A stretch of 64,000 nucleotides of DNA. Origin: RYN-230 sp963720645. Lineage in GTDB: Bacteria > Actinomycetota > Actinomycetes > Streptosporangiales > Streptosporangiaceae. Location of the stretch: NCBI GenBank assembly GCA_963720645.1, contig CAVRFX010000008.1, positions 124,001 through 188,000 on the forward strand, in the 5' to 3' direction. The notes beneath the pieces are model-generated. The model was not told where the DNA came from. It did no database searches and saw only the letters and a list, made by a program, of their open reading frames with translations. Positions 26,625-35,893 of the stretch are shown piece after piece (position 1 is the first letter of the stretch; every line of letters begins with the position of its first letter). The translations under genes and the position numbers were made by a program.

Positions 26625-28868
26625 GTGACCGCCACCACAGCCGCTGACTCCCTCCTGGACGGCCTGAACCCGCAGCAGCGGGAGGCCGTGGTGCACCAGG
26701 GCTCGCCGCTGCTCATCGTGGCGGGCGCCGGGTCGGGCAAGACCAGGGTGCTGACCCGCAGGATCGCCTACCTGCTGGCCGCGCGCGAGGTCAGCCCCGG
26801 CGAGATTCTGGCCATCACGTTCACCAACAAGGCGGCAGGCGAGATGGCGGCGCGGGTGGCCGGGCTCACCGGGCTGCGCTCGCGGGCCATGTGGGTCATG
26901 ACGTTCCACTCCGCCTGCGTGCGGATCCTGCGCCGGGAGGCGCCCCGGTTCGGTTACCCGTCGTCCTTCTCGATCTACGACCAGGCAGACTCGCAGCGCC
27001 TGATGGCCCTGGTCTGCCGCGAGCTCGACCTGGACGCCAAGCACCATCCGCCGAAGGCCATGCTGGCCCAGGTGTCCAACCTGAAGAACGAGCTCATCGA
27101 CTACGAGACGTTCCTCGCACGGGCGGACAACTACCGGGACAAGGCCCTGGCCCAGGCGTACGCCGAGTACCAGCGCCGCCTGGCCGCCGCCGGGGCGATG
27201 GACTTCGACGACCTGATCATGGTCACGGTCAACCTGCTGCAGGCGTTCCCGGAGGTCGCCGAGACCTACCGGCGGCGGTTCCGGCACATCCTGGTGGACG
27301 AGTACCAGGACACCAACCACGCGCAGTACATGCTGGTCAGGGAGCTGGTCTCGCACCCGGCCTGGCAGTCGGACGAGGAGGACGCAGGCCCGCTGCCGCC
27401 CGCCGAGCTGGTCGTGGTCGGCGACGCGGACCAGTCCATCTACGCGTTCCGCGGCGCCACCATCCGCAACATCGAGGAGTTCACCCGGGACTTCACCGAT
27501 GCGAGCGTGATCATGCTGGAGCAGAACTACCGCTCCACGCAGAACATCCTGGCCGCGGCGAACGCGGTGGTGTCCCGCAATTCCGGCCGGCTGCCCAAGA
27601 ACCTCTGGTCCGACGCGGGCGACGGGCCGCCGATCGTCGGGTACGTGGCCGACAGCGAGCACGACGAGGCCGCCTTCGTGGCCGAGGAGGTGGACCGGCT
27701 CGGGGACGAGGGCGAGGCCACCGCCGGCGACGTGGCCGTGTTCTACCGGACCAACGCGCAGTCCCGGGTGTTCGAGGAAGTGTTCATCCGGGCCGGCGTG
27801 CCGTACAAGGTGGTCGGCGGCGTCCGTTTCTACGAGCGCCGTGAGGTCCGTGACCTGCTGGCCTACCTGCGGCTGACCGCCAATCCCGAGGACGAGGTGT
27901 CGCTGCGGCGGATCCTCAACGTGCCCCGCCGCGGCATCGGGGAACGGGCCGAGGCGTGCGTGGCCGCGCTGGCCCAGCGGGACCGGATCACGTTCGCGCA
28001 GGCCCTGGCCCGGCCCGACGACGCGCCGGGGCTGGCCGGCCGGTCTGCCAAGGCCATCACGGCGTTCAACGAGCTGATGGGCGGGCTGCGGGCCGAGGCG
28101 CAGCAGGGCCTGCCCGTGGCCGACCTGGCCGAGATGATCCTGGACCAGTCCGGTTACCTGGCCGAGCTGCAGAACTCCACCGACCTGCAGGACGCGAGCC
28201 GGATCGAGAACCTGAACGAGCTCGTGTCGGTGGCCCGGGAGTTCGACGCCCAGCGCCCGGACGGGACGCTCACCGACTTCCTGGAGCAGGTGTCCCTGGT
28301 CGCCGACGCCGACGAGATCCCCGACGGGGAAGGCCACGGCGGCGTGGTCACGCTCATGACCCTGCACACCGCCAAGGGCCTGGAGTTCCCGGTGGTGTTC
28401 CTCACCGGGATGGAGGAGCACGTCTTCCCGCACCAGCGCTCGATGACCGACGACAAGGAACTCGAGGAGGAGCGGCGGCTGGCCTACGTGGGCATCACCC
28501 GGGCGCAGCGCCGGCTCTATCTCACCCGGGCGGTGGCCCGCACCTGGTGGGGGCGTCCCGAGTACCACAAGCAGTCGAGGTTCCTGGATGAGATCCCGGC
28601 CCACCTCATCGAGTGGCGGCGCGACGAGCGGGCGGTGGCGGCCCCTGCCGCGGCGCGGCTGGCCCAGCGCCCGGGCGGGCGCACGCCCGGCAACCGGCGG
28701 GTGCCGTCGCTCAGCCCCGGTGACAAGGTGACGCACGACGCGTACGGGCTCGGCACGGTGCTGTCTGTCGAGGGCCGGGGCGACGACCCCGAAGCCAAGA
28801 TCGACTTCGGGGGCGAGTACGGGATCAAGCACCTCGTGCTGCGCTACGCGCCGATCGAGAAGCTGTAG
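26625..28868 (+). CDS. pcrA: ATP-dependent DNA helicase PcrA/UvrD
   Basis: The 747-residue superfamily 1 helicase acts in repair and replication. The motifs run in order: Walker A GAGSGKT (34-40), TFTNKAAGEMAARV, DEYQDTNHAQYML (motif II), GDADQSIYAFRGA, QNYRSTQNIL and TLHTAKGLEFPVVFLTG. The C-terminal part (LSPGDKVTHDAYGLGTVLSVEG) is the Tudor-like PcrA tail. GTG 26625 is the start. Confidence 0.96.
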   Translation: MTATTAADSLLDGLNPQQREAVVHQGSPLLIVAGAGSGKTRVLTRRIAYLLAAREVSPGEILAITFTNKAAGEMAARVAGLTGLRSRAMWVMTFHSACVRILRREAPRFGYPSSFSIYDQADSQRLMALVCRELDLDAKHHPPKAMLAQVSNLKNELIDYETFLARADNYRDKALAQAYAEYQRRLAAAGAMDFDDLIMVTVNLLQAFPEVAETYRRRFRHILVDEYQDTNHAQYMLVRELVSHPAWQSDEEDAGPLPPAELVVVGDADQSIYAFRGATIRNIEEFTRDFTDASVIMLEQNYRSTQNILAAANAVVSRNSGRLPKNLWSDAGDGPPIVGYVADSEHDEAAFVAEEVDRLGDEGEATAGDVAVFYRTNAQSRVFEEVFIRAGVPYKVVGGVRFYERREVRDLLAYLRLTANPEDEVSLRRILNVPRRGIGERAEACVAALAQRDRITFAQALARPDDAPGLAGRSAKAITAFNELMGGLRAEAQQGLPVADLAEMILDQSGYLAELQNSTDLQDASRIENLNELVSVAREFDAQRPDGTLTDFLEQVSLVADADEIPDGEGHGGVVTLMTLHTAKGLEFPVVFLTGMEEHVFPHQRSMTDDKELEEERRLAYVGITRAQRRLYLTRAVARTWWGRPEYHKQSRFLDEIPAHLIEWRRDERAVAAPAAARLAQRPGGRTPGNRRVPSLSPGDKVTHDAYGLGTVLSVEGRGDDPEAKIDFGGEYGIKHLVLRYAPIEKL

Positions 28869-28947
28869 CCCGGGACGGGACGCGAGGGGTCCCGGCGCGC
28901 CGGAGAGGTGCCCGGGATGTGACGTACGCCGCCCGGCGGGCTCCGCA

Positions 28948-28965
28948 GGTAACAGGGGGGTTACC
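28948..28965. promoter_or_regulatory. inverted repeat upstream of the B12-binding gene
   Basis: Perfect 6-bp arms ggtaac and gttacc flank aggggg, 43 nt before the start at 29008. The arms can extend with a one-base bulge (gca and tgc). It could be an operator or a small leader hairpin; no B12 riboswitch motif is visible. Confidence 0.35.
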
Positions 28966-29007
28966 CTGCGATGGACAGGACACTCGCGGACGGCCAGGAG
29001 GCAGGAC

Positions 29008-29436
29008 ATGGGAACGATCCGGGTCGTCATCGCCAAGCCGGGACTGGACGGTCACGACCGGGGAGCCAAGGTGGTGGCGAGGGCGCTGCGTGATGCGGGC
29101 GTGGAGGTCATCTACACCGGGCTGCACCAGACCCCCGAGCAGATCGTCGCCGCGGCCGTCCAGGAGGACGCCGACGCCATCGGCCTGTCCATCCTGTCCG
29201 GGGCGCACATGACCCAGTTCACCCGGGTGCTGGAGTTGCTGGCCGAGCGCGGGGCCAGCGACATCGTGGTGTTCGGCGGCGGGATCGTGCCCGAGGCCGA
29301 CATTACCGAGCTGGAGCGGCTGGGCGTGGCGAAGATCTTCACCCCCGGCGCGTCCACCTACGACATCGTGGAGTGGGTGGAGTCCCACCTCGGCGGGAAG
29401 CCGGCCGCGGAGGCTACCGCGCCGCAGGGCAACTGA
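29008..29436 (+). CDS. stand-alone cobalamin-binding protein (acyl-CoA mutase small subunit-like)
   Basis: The 142-residue protein consists almost only of a B12-binding fold. It has the lower-ligand motif DGHDRG with His16, the SILSGAH loop and VVFGGGIVPEAD. It matches the C-terminal domain of methylmalonyl-CoA mutase and the small subunit of isobutyryl-CoA mutase. It probably partners with a separate large mutase subunit encoded elsewhere. ATG 29008 follows ggccaggaggcagg. The position between pcrA and sucCD is shared with Streptomyces. Confidence 0.9.
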   Translation: MGTIRVVIAKPGLDGHDRGAKVVARALRDAGVEVIYTGLHQTPEQIVAAAVQEDADAIGLSILSGAHMTQFTRVLELLAERGASDIVVFGGGIVPEADITELERLGVAKIFTPGASTYDIVEWVESHLGGKPAAEATAPQGN

Positions 29437-29452
29437 CCGTCCGCCGTCCCGG

Positions 29453-30416
29453 CTACCCAAGTGCCGGAAGGGTCCGCACCGCCAGCCGGGCCCCGGCGCG
29501 TCCGCTCTCGAGGGCCGACCGTATTTCCCCGGCGACCGCGGCGGCTTCCGTGCGGATCCGCCGCGGCGCAAAGTGCATGACGTTGATCCCCAGGGCGTTC
29601 ATCCGGGTGCTGCGGCGCAGCGTGCGCTCCCAGTCCTCTGGCGACAGGTGCCACTCGCGGGAATCCACCTCCACGACCACCCCGCTTTCGGGCCACCATG
29701 CATCGGGCACCGCCACCAGCTCCGGTCCGACGTACAACCGGGCGTTGAAGAGAGGCGGGGGGAGCCGGTGCGCCCGGATCAGGTCGCGCAGATCCCCCTC
29801 GGCCACGGACCGGACCCCGTCCGCGACCTCCGCCAGCGTGCGGCGCAGCCACGCCGACTGGCGCACCGGCGCCTCCGCGAGCTCCCCGATGAGCTGGTCT
29901 AACCGGCACCGGCGCCGCTGCACGGCGTCCGCGGCGACGGCCCGGACCTCCCGGAACGACCCCAGCTCCCGCGCCGCGTCCGCCACCGCCCGCGCCGCCT
30001 CCGCGAACCGGATAGCGCCGTCGGTGAACACGAACTCCGGCATCCGCGTAGTCGGCCAGATCCTGACGAAGCCCCGGCTTGGCCGGGCCTGCCGCGGCCG
30101 GCACCAGGACGGTGACGGTGCTGCCTTCCCGAACGCGGACGCCATGGTGCGCCAGTGCAGCTGTCCCGGTTAAGACGCTGCTCGTTCCGGCGCATAGCAG
30201 GGCTGCGATCTCGTTCTGCCGGCGAGTCGGGGTGCCCGTCACCGTCAGGTAGACACCGGGGAGCAAGCGCTGCCAGGGGCCGCTGGGGCGGATCCGGTGC
30301 CGGAGCTGCTCCGGGGTCATGCCGCACGCCAGGGCCTGACGTCGCGAGGCGACCAGTTCCTGGTCGCGCAGCAGTCGTCTTAAGGCGGTCTGATCTCGCC
30401 CGGATGCCGGTGCCAC
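29453..30416 (-). pseudogene. AbiEi-like / DUF559 endonuclease-fold protein, frame-shifted
   Basis: The N-terminal part (GMTPEQLRHRIRPSGPWQRLLPGVYLTVTGTP) resembles the wing-helix domain of AbiEi-type antitoxins. The C-terminal part (VVVEVDSREWHLSPEDWERTLRR... VMHFAPRRIR) is a DUF559/Vsr-like nuclease fold with the EVDSREWH core. The two parts lie in different frames. Removing one G near 30095 joins LVPA to the conserved RPSRGFVRIWPTTRMPE. The stop is TAG 29455-29453. The start is uncertain: GTG 30416 is likely, and an ATG at 30515 lies inside a palindrome. Such proteins are common orphan genes in actinobacteria. Confidence 0.6.
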
Positions 30417-30508
30417 CCGGACAGCATGTCGCCAGGATCCGACACTTGCACCCAGCCGTACCTGGACCGGGTCAGACTCCCCAGGGGCCCGCCTGTCGGC
30501 CTGTTTCG

Positions 30509-30554
30509 TGATCATGGGATTGCTGTTGCTGCAGCAACAGCAATCCCATGATCA
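30509..30554. repeat. long palindrome, copy 3 (perfect 46 bp)
   Basis: A perfect 46-bp palindrome without spacer: arms 30509-30531 and 30532-30554, left arm starting tgatcatgggattgctgttg. The design parallels copies 1 and 2 (tgatca, three to four variable bases, gattg, tgttgct centre), but the variable part is different. It lies in the 400-bp region between the divergent AbiEi-like pseudogene and sucC, so a simple terminator role fits less well. The remainder of 30555-30821 shows no gene. Confidence 0.9.
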
Positions 30555-30821
30555 TGCAGAGGGAGCAGGACTGCGTGCGGCCGGTGGGGCATGTGGGGCT
30601 GTGGGGGCAATAGGTAGAGTCCGGGGGACGCCAGCTGGCGCATCGCGCTGCGGGTTCGGTTGCTCCGCCTTTCCGTGGCCCGCAGCGCTACGGGGCGCTT
30701 CCCCCGGCTGCCGGCGTGTGGGAGCGTGAGGTTGCGCGGGGTGAACGGGGGAAGGCGCCGCTCGCCCGGTAGGCTGCGTGCGAATCCTGCCCACCCGAGG
30801 TCACCCCGAGGACGGACGCTA

Positions 30822-32018
30822 GTGGACCTGTTTGAGTATCAGGCGAAAGAACTGTTCGCCGAGTACGGGGTACCCGTACAGCGCGGCCGGGTCGCCTCCA
30901 CCCCCGAAGAGGCGCGCGAGATCGCGGCGGGCTACGAGGCCGAGGGCTCATCCCTCGTGGTGGTGAAAGCCCAGGTGAAGACCGGCGGCCGGGGCAAGGC
31001 CGGCGGGGTCAAGCTCGCCAACGGCCCGGATGAGGCGGAGGCCAAGGCCCGCCAGATCCTCGGCATGGACATCAAGGGCCACACCGTGCACAAGGTCCTG
31101 ATCGCCGAGGCGAGCGACATCGCGCAGGAGTACTACCTGTCGTTCCTGCTCGACCGGGCGGCCCGGACCTTCGTGGCGATCTGCTCGGTGCAGGGCGGCG
31201 TGGAGATCGAGGAAGTCGCGCACACCAACCCCGAGGCGGTCGCCCGGATCCCGGTCAACCCGCTGACCGGGGTGGACGCGGCCAAGGCCGCTGAGATCAT
31301 CCAGGCCGGCGGCCTGCCGCCGGAGGCGGCGGAGCAGGCGGCGCTGCTCGCCGAGCGGCTCTGGGCCGTGTTCGCCGACGAGGACGCCACCCTGGTCGAG
31401 GTCAACCCGATGGCGCTGACCGACCAGGGTGGCGTGCTCGCCGTGGACGGGAAGGTCAGCCTGGACGACAACGCGTCCTTCCGCCAGGACCACGCGAAGT
31501 TCGCCGACCCGGAGGCGGCCGACCCGCTCGAGGCCAAGGCCAAGGCCAAGCACCTGAACTACGTCAAGCTCGACGGCCAGGTGGGGATCATCGGCAACGG
31601 GGCCGGGCTGGTCATGTCCACCCTGGACGTGGTGGCCCTGGCCGGTGAGCCGTTCGGCGGGATGAAGCCCGCGAACTTCCTGGACATCGGCGGGGGCGCG
31701 TCGGCCGAGGTGATGGCGGACGGCCTGGAGATCGTGCTGTCCGACACCTCGGTGCGCAGCGTCCTGGTCAACGTGTTCGGCGGCATCACCTCGTGCGACG
31801 CGGTGGCCAACGGCATCGTGTCGGCGATCGGCATGCTGGCCGCCAAGGGCGAGGAGGTCCGGCACCCGATCGTGGTCCGGCTGGACGGCAACAACGCGGA
31901 GGAGGGCCGCCGCATCCTCGCTGACGCGGGTTTGCCGGTGGTCGAGCAGGTCGCGACCATGGACGACGCAGCCCGGCGCGCCGCGGAACTGGCCGCTGCC
32001 GCCCCGACGGGAGCATGA
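30822..32018 (+). CDS. sucC: succinate-CoA ligase (ADP-forming) beta subunit
   Basis: Together with SucD it makes succinate and ATP from succinyl-CoA. The 398-residue ATP-grasp protein starts with the canonical DLFEYQAKELFAEYGVPV, has VVVKAQVKTGGRGKAGGVKLA for ATP and ends with the CoA-ligase part (NFLDIGGGA, VFGGITSCD). I chose GTG 30822 because homology begins there; the open frame reaches much further upstream. Confidence 0.96.
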   Translation: MDLFEYQAKELFAEYGVPVQRGRVASTPEEAREIAAGYEAEGSSLVVVKAQVKTGGRGKAGGVKLANGPDEAEAKARQILGMDIKGHTVHKVLIAEASDIAQEYYLSFLLDRAARTFVAICSVQGGVEIEEVAHTNPEAVARIPVNPLTGVDAAKAAEIIQAGGLPPEAAEQAALLAERLWAVFADEDATLVEVNPMALTDQGGVLAVDGKVSLDDNASFRQDHAKFADPEAADPLEAKAKAKHLNYVKLDGQVGIIGNGAGLVMSTLDVVALAGEPFGGMKPANFLDIGGGASAEVMADGLEIVLSDTSVRSVLVNVFGGITSCDAVANGIVSAIGMLAAKGEEVRHPIVVRLDGNNAEEGRRILADAGLPVVEQVATMDDAARRAAELAAAAPTGA

Positions 32019-32019
32019 G

Positions 32020-32907
32020 ATGGCGATTTTCCTGACCGGCGACAGCCGGGTCATGATCCAGGGCATCACGGGCTCGGAAGGCACCAAGCACGGCCGCCGG
32101 ATGCTCGCCGCGGGCACCACGATCGTGGGGGGCACCAACCCGCGCAAGGCCGGGCAGATCGTGGACCTGGGCGGCACGGAGGTCCCGGTGTTCGGCACGG
32201 TCGCCGAGACCATGGCGGCGACGGGCGCGGACGTGTCGGTGGTCTTCGTCCCGCCGGCGGGGACCAAGGACGCGGTGATCGAGGCCGTGGACGCGGGGAT
32301 CCCGCTGGTGATCGTGATCACCGAGGGCATCCCGGTGCACGACACGGCGATCTTCTGGGCCTACGCCTCGGCCAAGGGCAACCAGACCCGCATCGTGGGC
32401 CCGAACTGCCCCGGGGTGGCGTCGCCAGGCAAGTCCAACGCCGGGATCATCCCGGCCGACATCACCACCGAGGGCCGGATCGGGCTGGTCTCCAAGTCCG
32501 GCACGCTGACCTACCAGATGATGTACGAGCTGCGGGACATCGGCTTCTCCACCGCTGTCGGGATCGGCGGCGACCCGGTCATCGGCACCACGCACATCGA
32601 CTGCCTCGCCGCGTTCCAGGATGACCCGGAGACTGACGCGATCGTGATGATCGGCGAGATCGGCGGCGACGCCGAGGAACGGGCCGCGGCCTACGTCGAG
32701 GCGAACGTGTCCAAGCCCGTGGTGGCTTACGTGGCAGGCTTCACCGCCCCCGAGGGCAAGACCATGGGCCACGCGGGCGCGATCATTTCCGGTTCTGCCG
32801 GGACGGCGCAGGCCAAGAAGGAAGCGCTGGAGAAGGTCGGGGTGCGGGTGGGCCGGACGCCAAGCGAGACCGCCCGCCTCGTCCGCGAGGTGATGCGGGC
32901 TTCCTGA
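32020..32907 (+). CDS. sucD: succinate-CoA ligase alpha subunit
   Basis: The 295-residue CoA-binding subunit has its Rossmann-like part around VMIQGITGSEGTKHGRRM and the phosphorylated active-site His in KTMGHAGAII. VGPNCPGVASPG and VSKSGTLTYQMMYEL are also diagnostic. ATG 32020 begins one base after the sucC stop, so the subunits are translationally coupled. Confidence 0.97.
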   Translation: MAIFLTGDSRVMIQGITGSEGTKHGRRMLAAGTTIVGGTNPRKAGQIVDLGGTEVPVFGTVAETMAATGADVSVVFVPPAGTKDAVIEAVDAGIPLVIVITEGIPVHDTAIFWAYASAKGNQTRIVGPNCPGVASPGKSNAGIIPADITTEGRIGLVSKSGTLTYQMMYELRDIGFSTAVGIGGDPVIGTTHIDCLAAFQDDPETDAIVMIGEIGGDAEERAAAYVEANVSKPVVAYVAGFTAPEGKTMGHAGAIISGSAGTAQAKKEALEKVGVRVGRTPSETARLVREVMRAS

Positions 32908-32926
32908 GCGAGCCCAGGCCGGCCGG

Positions 32927-32980
32927 CGGCGGTCCGCGCGCCCGCGACCCGCGCGGCGGTCCGCGCGCCCGCGACCCGCG
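32927..32980. repeat. 27-nt tandem duplication after sucD
   Basis: Two exact copies of a 27-nt unit beginning cggcggtccgcgcgcccgcg, at 32927 and 32954, followed by a partial third copy. It lies in the 137-nt gap after sucD, which holds no other visible feature. Confidence 0.7.
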
Positions 32981-33044
32981 GTGACGGTCCGCGCGCGGCG
33001 CGCCTCCACCATCCCTGGCCGCGGCGGGGCCAGGATTGGTAGTC

Positions 33045-34463
33045 ATGACCGCTTCTGCCCTGCCCGCCGAGCGTGCTGACGGCCGCGACGGGGCAGGGGG
33101 GTCATCGCCGAGGCCGAGCCGGCCACTGGTGATCACGGGCGCGATCGCGGCGTGCGCCGCCGCGGGCAGCGGGCTGGTTTTCATCACCCTGCTGGTCCTC
33201 GCCGGGTGGATCGCCGCGCCGCACGCCGGCGTGGGGCTCACGGGCGTGCTGCGCACCGCCGCGGACCTGTGGCTGGTGGGCCACCATGTCGGATTCGCGC
33301 TGCACGGGACCGGGCGGATCGGGATGCTGCCGCTGGGCCTGGTGCTGATCCCCGGCGCGCTGCTGTGGGCCGCGGGCCGCTGGGTGGTCCGGCAGGGCCA
33401 GGTCGCCCGGCTCGCCGACGTCGGCTATGCGGCCCTGGCCCTGGCGGTGCCGTACGCGCTGGTGGCGGGAGCGCTGGCGCTAGCCGGGCAGTCCTCGCTG
33501 GCCACACCCTCGCTGCCGCAGGCGGTGGTGTCCGGTTTCCTGATCGCCCTGGTCGCCGGGGGGCTCGGCGGTGCCAGGGCGCTGGCCCCCTGGGGCCGGC
33601 TGGTCCACCTGCTGCCTCCCCGCTCCCGCGCCGTGTTCCTCGGCTCGGTCGGCGCACTGACCGTGCTGACCGGGGCGGGCGCGATCCTGGCCGGTGCCTC
33701 CCTCGCCGCCAGCATGGCCGGATTCCGGTCGGTCGACGTGGCGCTCGCCCCCGGCGTGGTCGGCGGGGGCCTGCTGCTGCTGGCCCAGATCGCCTTCGTG
33801 CCGAACGCCGTCGTGTGGTCGATCTGCTACACCCTGGGCCCCGGCTTCGCGTTCGGCACCGGCACCGTGGTCGCGCCCACCGGGTCCGCACTGGGGCCGC
33901 TGCCGATGCTGCCGATGCTCGCGGCCCTGCCCGCCGGGCCGCACTCGTCCATGCCTGGCTGGGCGTCCATGCTGATGCTCAGCGTGCCGTACCTGGCCGG
34001 CGCGTTCGGCGGCCTGCTGACGGCCAGGGCCGCGCCTACCCCGGCGGTCGAGCTGGCGCCGCTGTGGGGCTTCGCCTGCGGGGTGGGCACCGGGATCGCC
34101 CTGGCCCTGCTGGCGTCGTTCGCGGGCGGCCCGCTGGGCAGCGGCCGGCTGACCGCGGTCGGGCCGTCCGGATGGCAGGTCGGCGTGGTGTCCGTGCTGG
34201 AGATCGGCGTGGCCGCCGCGGTCACCGCCGGCCTGGCGAACTGGTTCCGGATGCGCCGTCTGACCGCCGCCGGGGTGGTCTTCCCGGGAGCCGTCGCCCA
34301 CGAGGCTGATCCGCCCGGGCCCGATCCCCGGCCGGCCGCACCCGGACTCGGGGGTCCGGAGGCCGGGATGAGCGATCACTACCGCTACGTCGACCCCTGG
34401 GGTGACGCGGAGGACGGTGCGGACGGCAGGCCCGATCCGCCCGGCCCGGCGTCCCTGCCTTAG
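33045..34463 (+). CDS. DUF6350 polytopic membrane protein
   Basis: The product of about 472 residues has 8-10 hydrophobic segments, first at about residues 28-55 and last near 375-398, with a hydrophilic acidic tail (DHYRYVDPWGDAEDGADG). Position between sucD and purN and overall pattern fit the DUF6350 family conserved in actinobacteria. Function is unknown. I prefer ATG 33045 to the TTG three codons upstream. Confidence 0.8.
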   Translation: MTASALPAERADGRDGAGGSSPRPSRPLVITGAIAACAAAGSGLVFITLLVLAGWIAAPHAGVGLTGVLRTAADLWLVGHHVGFALHGTGRIGMLPLGLVLIPGALLWAAGRWVVRQGQVARLADVGYAALALAVPYALVAGALALAGQSSLATPSLPQAVVSGFLIALVAGGLGGARALAPWGRLVHLLPPRSRAVFLGSVGALTVLTGAGAILAGASLAASMAGFRSVDVALAPGVVGGGLLLLAQIAFVPNAVVWSICYTLGPGFAFGTGTVVAPTGSALGPLPMLPMLAALPAGPHSSMPGWASMLMLSVPYLAGAFGGLLTARAAPTPAVELAPLWGFACGVGTGIALALLASFAGGPLGSGRLTAVGPSGWQVGVVSVLEIGVAAAVTAGLANWFRMRRLTAAGVVFPGAVAHEADPPGPDPRPAAPGLGGPEAGMSDHYRYVDPWGDAEDGADGRPDPPGPASLP

Positions 34464-34465
34464 CC

Positions 34466-34540
34466 CCGGAGGCACCAACCCCGGAGGCAACCAACCTGGA
34501 GCCAACCAACCTGGAGCCAACCAACCCCGGAGACCGGCGC
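34466..34540. repeat. 15-nt tandem repeat after the DUF6350 gene
   Basis: Degenerate units of cctggagccaaccaa and ccggaggcaaccaac lie between the convergent DUF6350 gene and the small membrane protein gene. No reading frame is assigned. Confidence 0.6.
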
Positions 34541-34556
34541 GAGGGCCCCCCGCGGA

Positions 34557-35129
34557 TCAGCGCGTGGCGTTCTCGATCGCGTGAGTGAACTGGGTCCGGC
34601 ACGTCTGCTGGGCGGCGACCGTGTTCGCCCCGCTCAGGCATTGGGTGAACGTGGACGCCTGCTTGCCGAACAGCGCGAACCCGGCCAGCAGGACACCGCT
34701 GATCAGCACTCCGACCCCGCCGATCACGATGGCCACGACCGAGCCCCGCGGGCCCGCCGTCCCGCCACGCCGCGCGCGCCGCAGTGCGGTGGCCGCCAGC
34801 CAGACGGCCATGGCTCCCGCCACCAGGGCGAACGCCACGATGTAGACGCCGCGCTGGAAGTTACTCAGGCCCAGCACGCCGAACAAGCTCAGCAGCGCGA
34901 GGAACAGGGCTGCGACTGAGCGCTGCTGATGCACGGGGTCGGCGCGCCCGGCCTTGGCCCGGGGCAGCGACGGCCCCGGGGTGTCCGGCCCCGGGGAGGG
35001 TGCCGCCTGACGCGGCGGGGGCTGCTCCGGGCGGCGCTCCGGCGCCGTGCCCAGGGCCGCGGTGTCCGGCGCGGTGGAGTCGGCGGGCTGGGGCTCGGGA
35101 GGCGGTGGCGGCTGGGCTACTGGGGGCAT
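34557..35129 (-). CDS. small membrane protein with a proline-rich N-terminus
   Basis: The 190-residue product starts at ATG 35129 (MPPVAQPPPPPEPQP). Residues 1-70 are Pro/Ala-rich. Three membrane segments follow at about 73-92, 95-118 and 130-155, then a short extracytoplasmic end with two Cys (TQCLSGANTVAAQQTC) that could form a disulfide. The layout resembles DUF4190-like proteins. Function is unknown. It is divergent from purN. Confidence 0.65.
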   Translation of the reverse strand: MPPVAQPPPPPEPQPADSTAPDTAALGTAPERRPEQPPPRQAAPSPGPDTPGPSLPRAKAGRADPVHQQRSVAALFLALLSLFGVLGLSNFQRGVYIVAFALVAGAMAVWLAATALRRARRGGTAGPRGSVVAIVIGGVGVLISGVLLAGFALFGKQASTFTQCLSGANTVAAQQTCRTQFTHAIENATR

Positions 35130-35253
35130 GAGCAGGGTGCTCCAGGGGCAGGTGCCGGGGTGCGCTAGGGGGCGAATACGGACGCAGCCTCCTATTTTGC
35201 CCTGTCCCGGCCGGTGGGCAATCCCATTGCCCAAGTGCGGTTATCGTGGCCGC

Positions 35254-35862
35254 ATGCGCGCACGCCTGGTGGTTCTGGTCTCGGGCGCGGGAACCAACCT
35301 GCAGGCCTTGCTGGATGCGTGCGTGGACCCGGCCTACGGCGCGGACGTGGTGGCGGTCGGTGCCGACCGGACCGGCATCGAGGCGCTGGACCGCGCGGAG
35401 CGGGCGGGTGTCCCCACGTTCACGCACCGGGTCAAGGACTACCCGAGCCGGGAGGACTGGGATGAGGCGCTCACCGCATCCTGCCGCGCGGCCCGTCCTG
35501 ACCTGGTCGTCCTGGCGGGCTTCATGAAGCTGGTCGGGCCGCCCTTCCTGGACGCGTTCGGCGGCCGCCTGATCAACACCCACCCGGCCCTGCTGCCCGC
35601 CTTCCCGGGCATGCACGGGGTCCGGGACGCGCTCGAGCATGGCGTGAAGCTGACCGGCTGCACCGTGTTCCTGGTGGACGCGGGCACCGACACCGGCCCG
35701 GTGATCGCCCAGGCGGCGGTCCCGGTGCTGGACGACGACGACGAGACGACCTTGCACGAGCGGGTCAAGGTGGCCGAGCGGGCCCTGCTCGTGGAGACTG
35801 TGGGCCGGATGGTCCGCGACGGGTGGGCCGTCCAGGGCAGGAAGGTAAGGATCGGGCAGTGA
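35254..35862 (+). CDS. purN: phosphoribosylglycinamide formyltransferase
   Basis: It transfers a formyl group from 10-formyl-THF to GAR in purine synthesis. The 202-residue protein has the phosphate loop VLVSGAGTNLQALL, the catalytic region INTHPALLPAFPG and the Asp in VDAGTDTGPVI. The start ATG 35254 is fixed by MRARLVVLVSGAG. purH follows 31 nt later. Confidence 0.95.
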   Translation: MRARLVVLVSGAGTNLQALLDACVDPAYGADVVAVGADRTGIEALDRAERAGVPTFTHRVKDYPSREDWDEALTASCRAARPDLVVLAGFMKLVGPPFLDAFGGRLINTHPALLPAFPGMHGVRDALEHGVKLTGCTVFLVDAGTDTGPVIAQAAVPVLDDDDETTLHERVKVAERALLVETVGRMVRDGWAVQGRKVRIGQ

Positions 35863-35893
35863 CAGTGAGGGCCGGGAAGGCGAGGGCCGGACG

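Noticed and set aside
28948..28965. Cobalamin riboswitch before the B12-binding gene
   Set aside because: The leader is only 139 nt and lacks the B12-box. The inverted repeat is too short for that structure.
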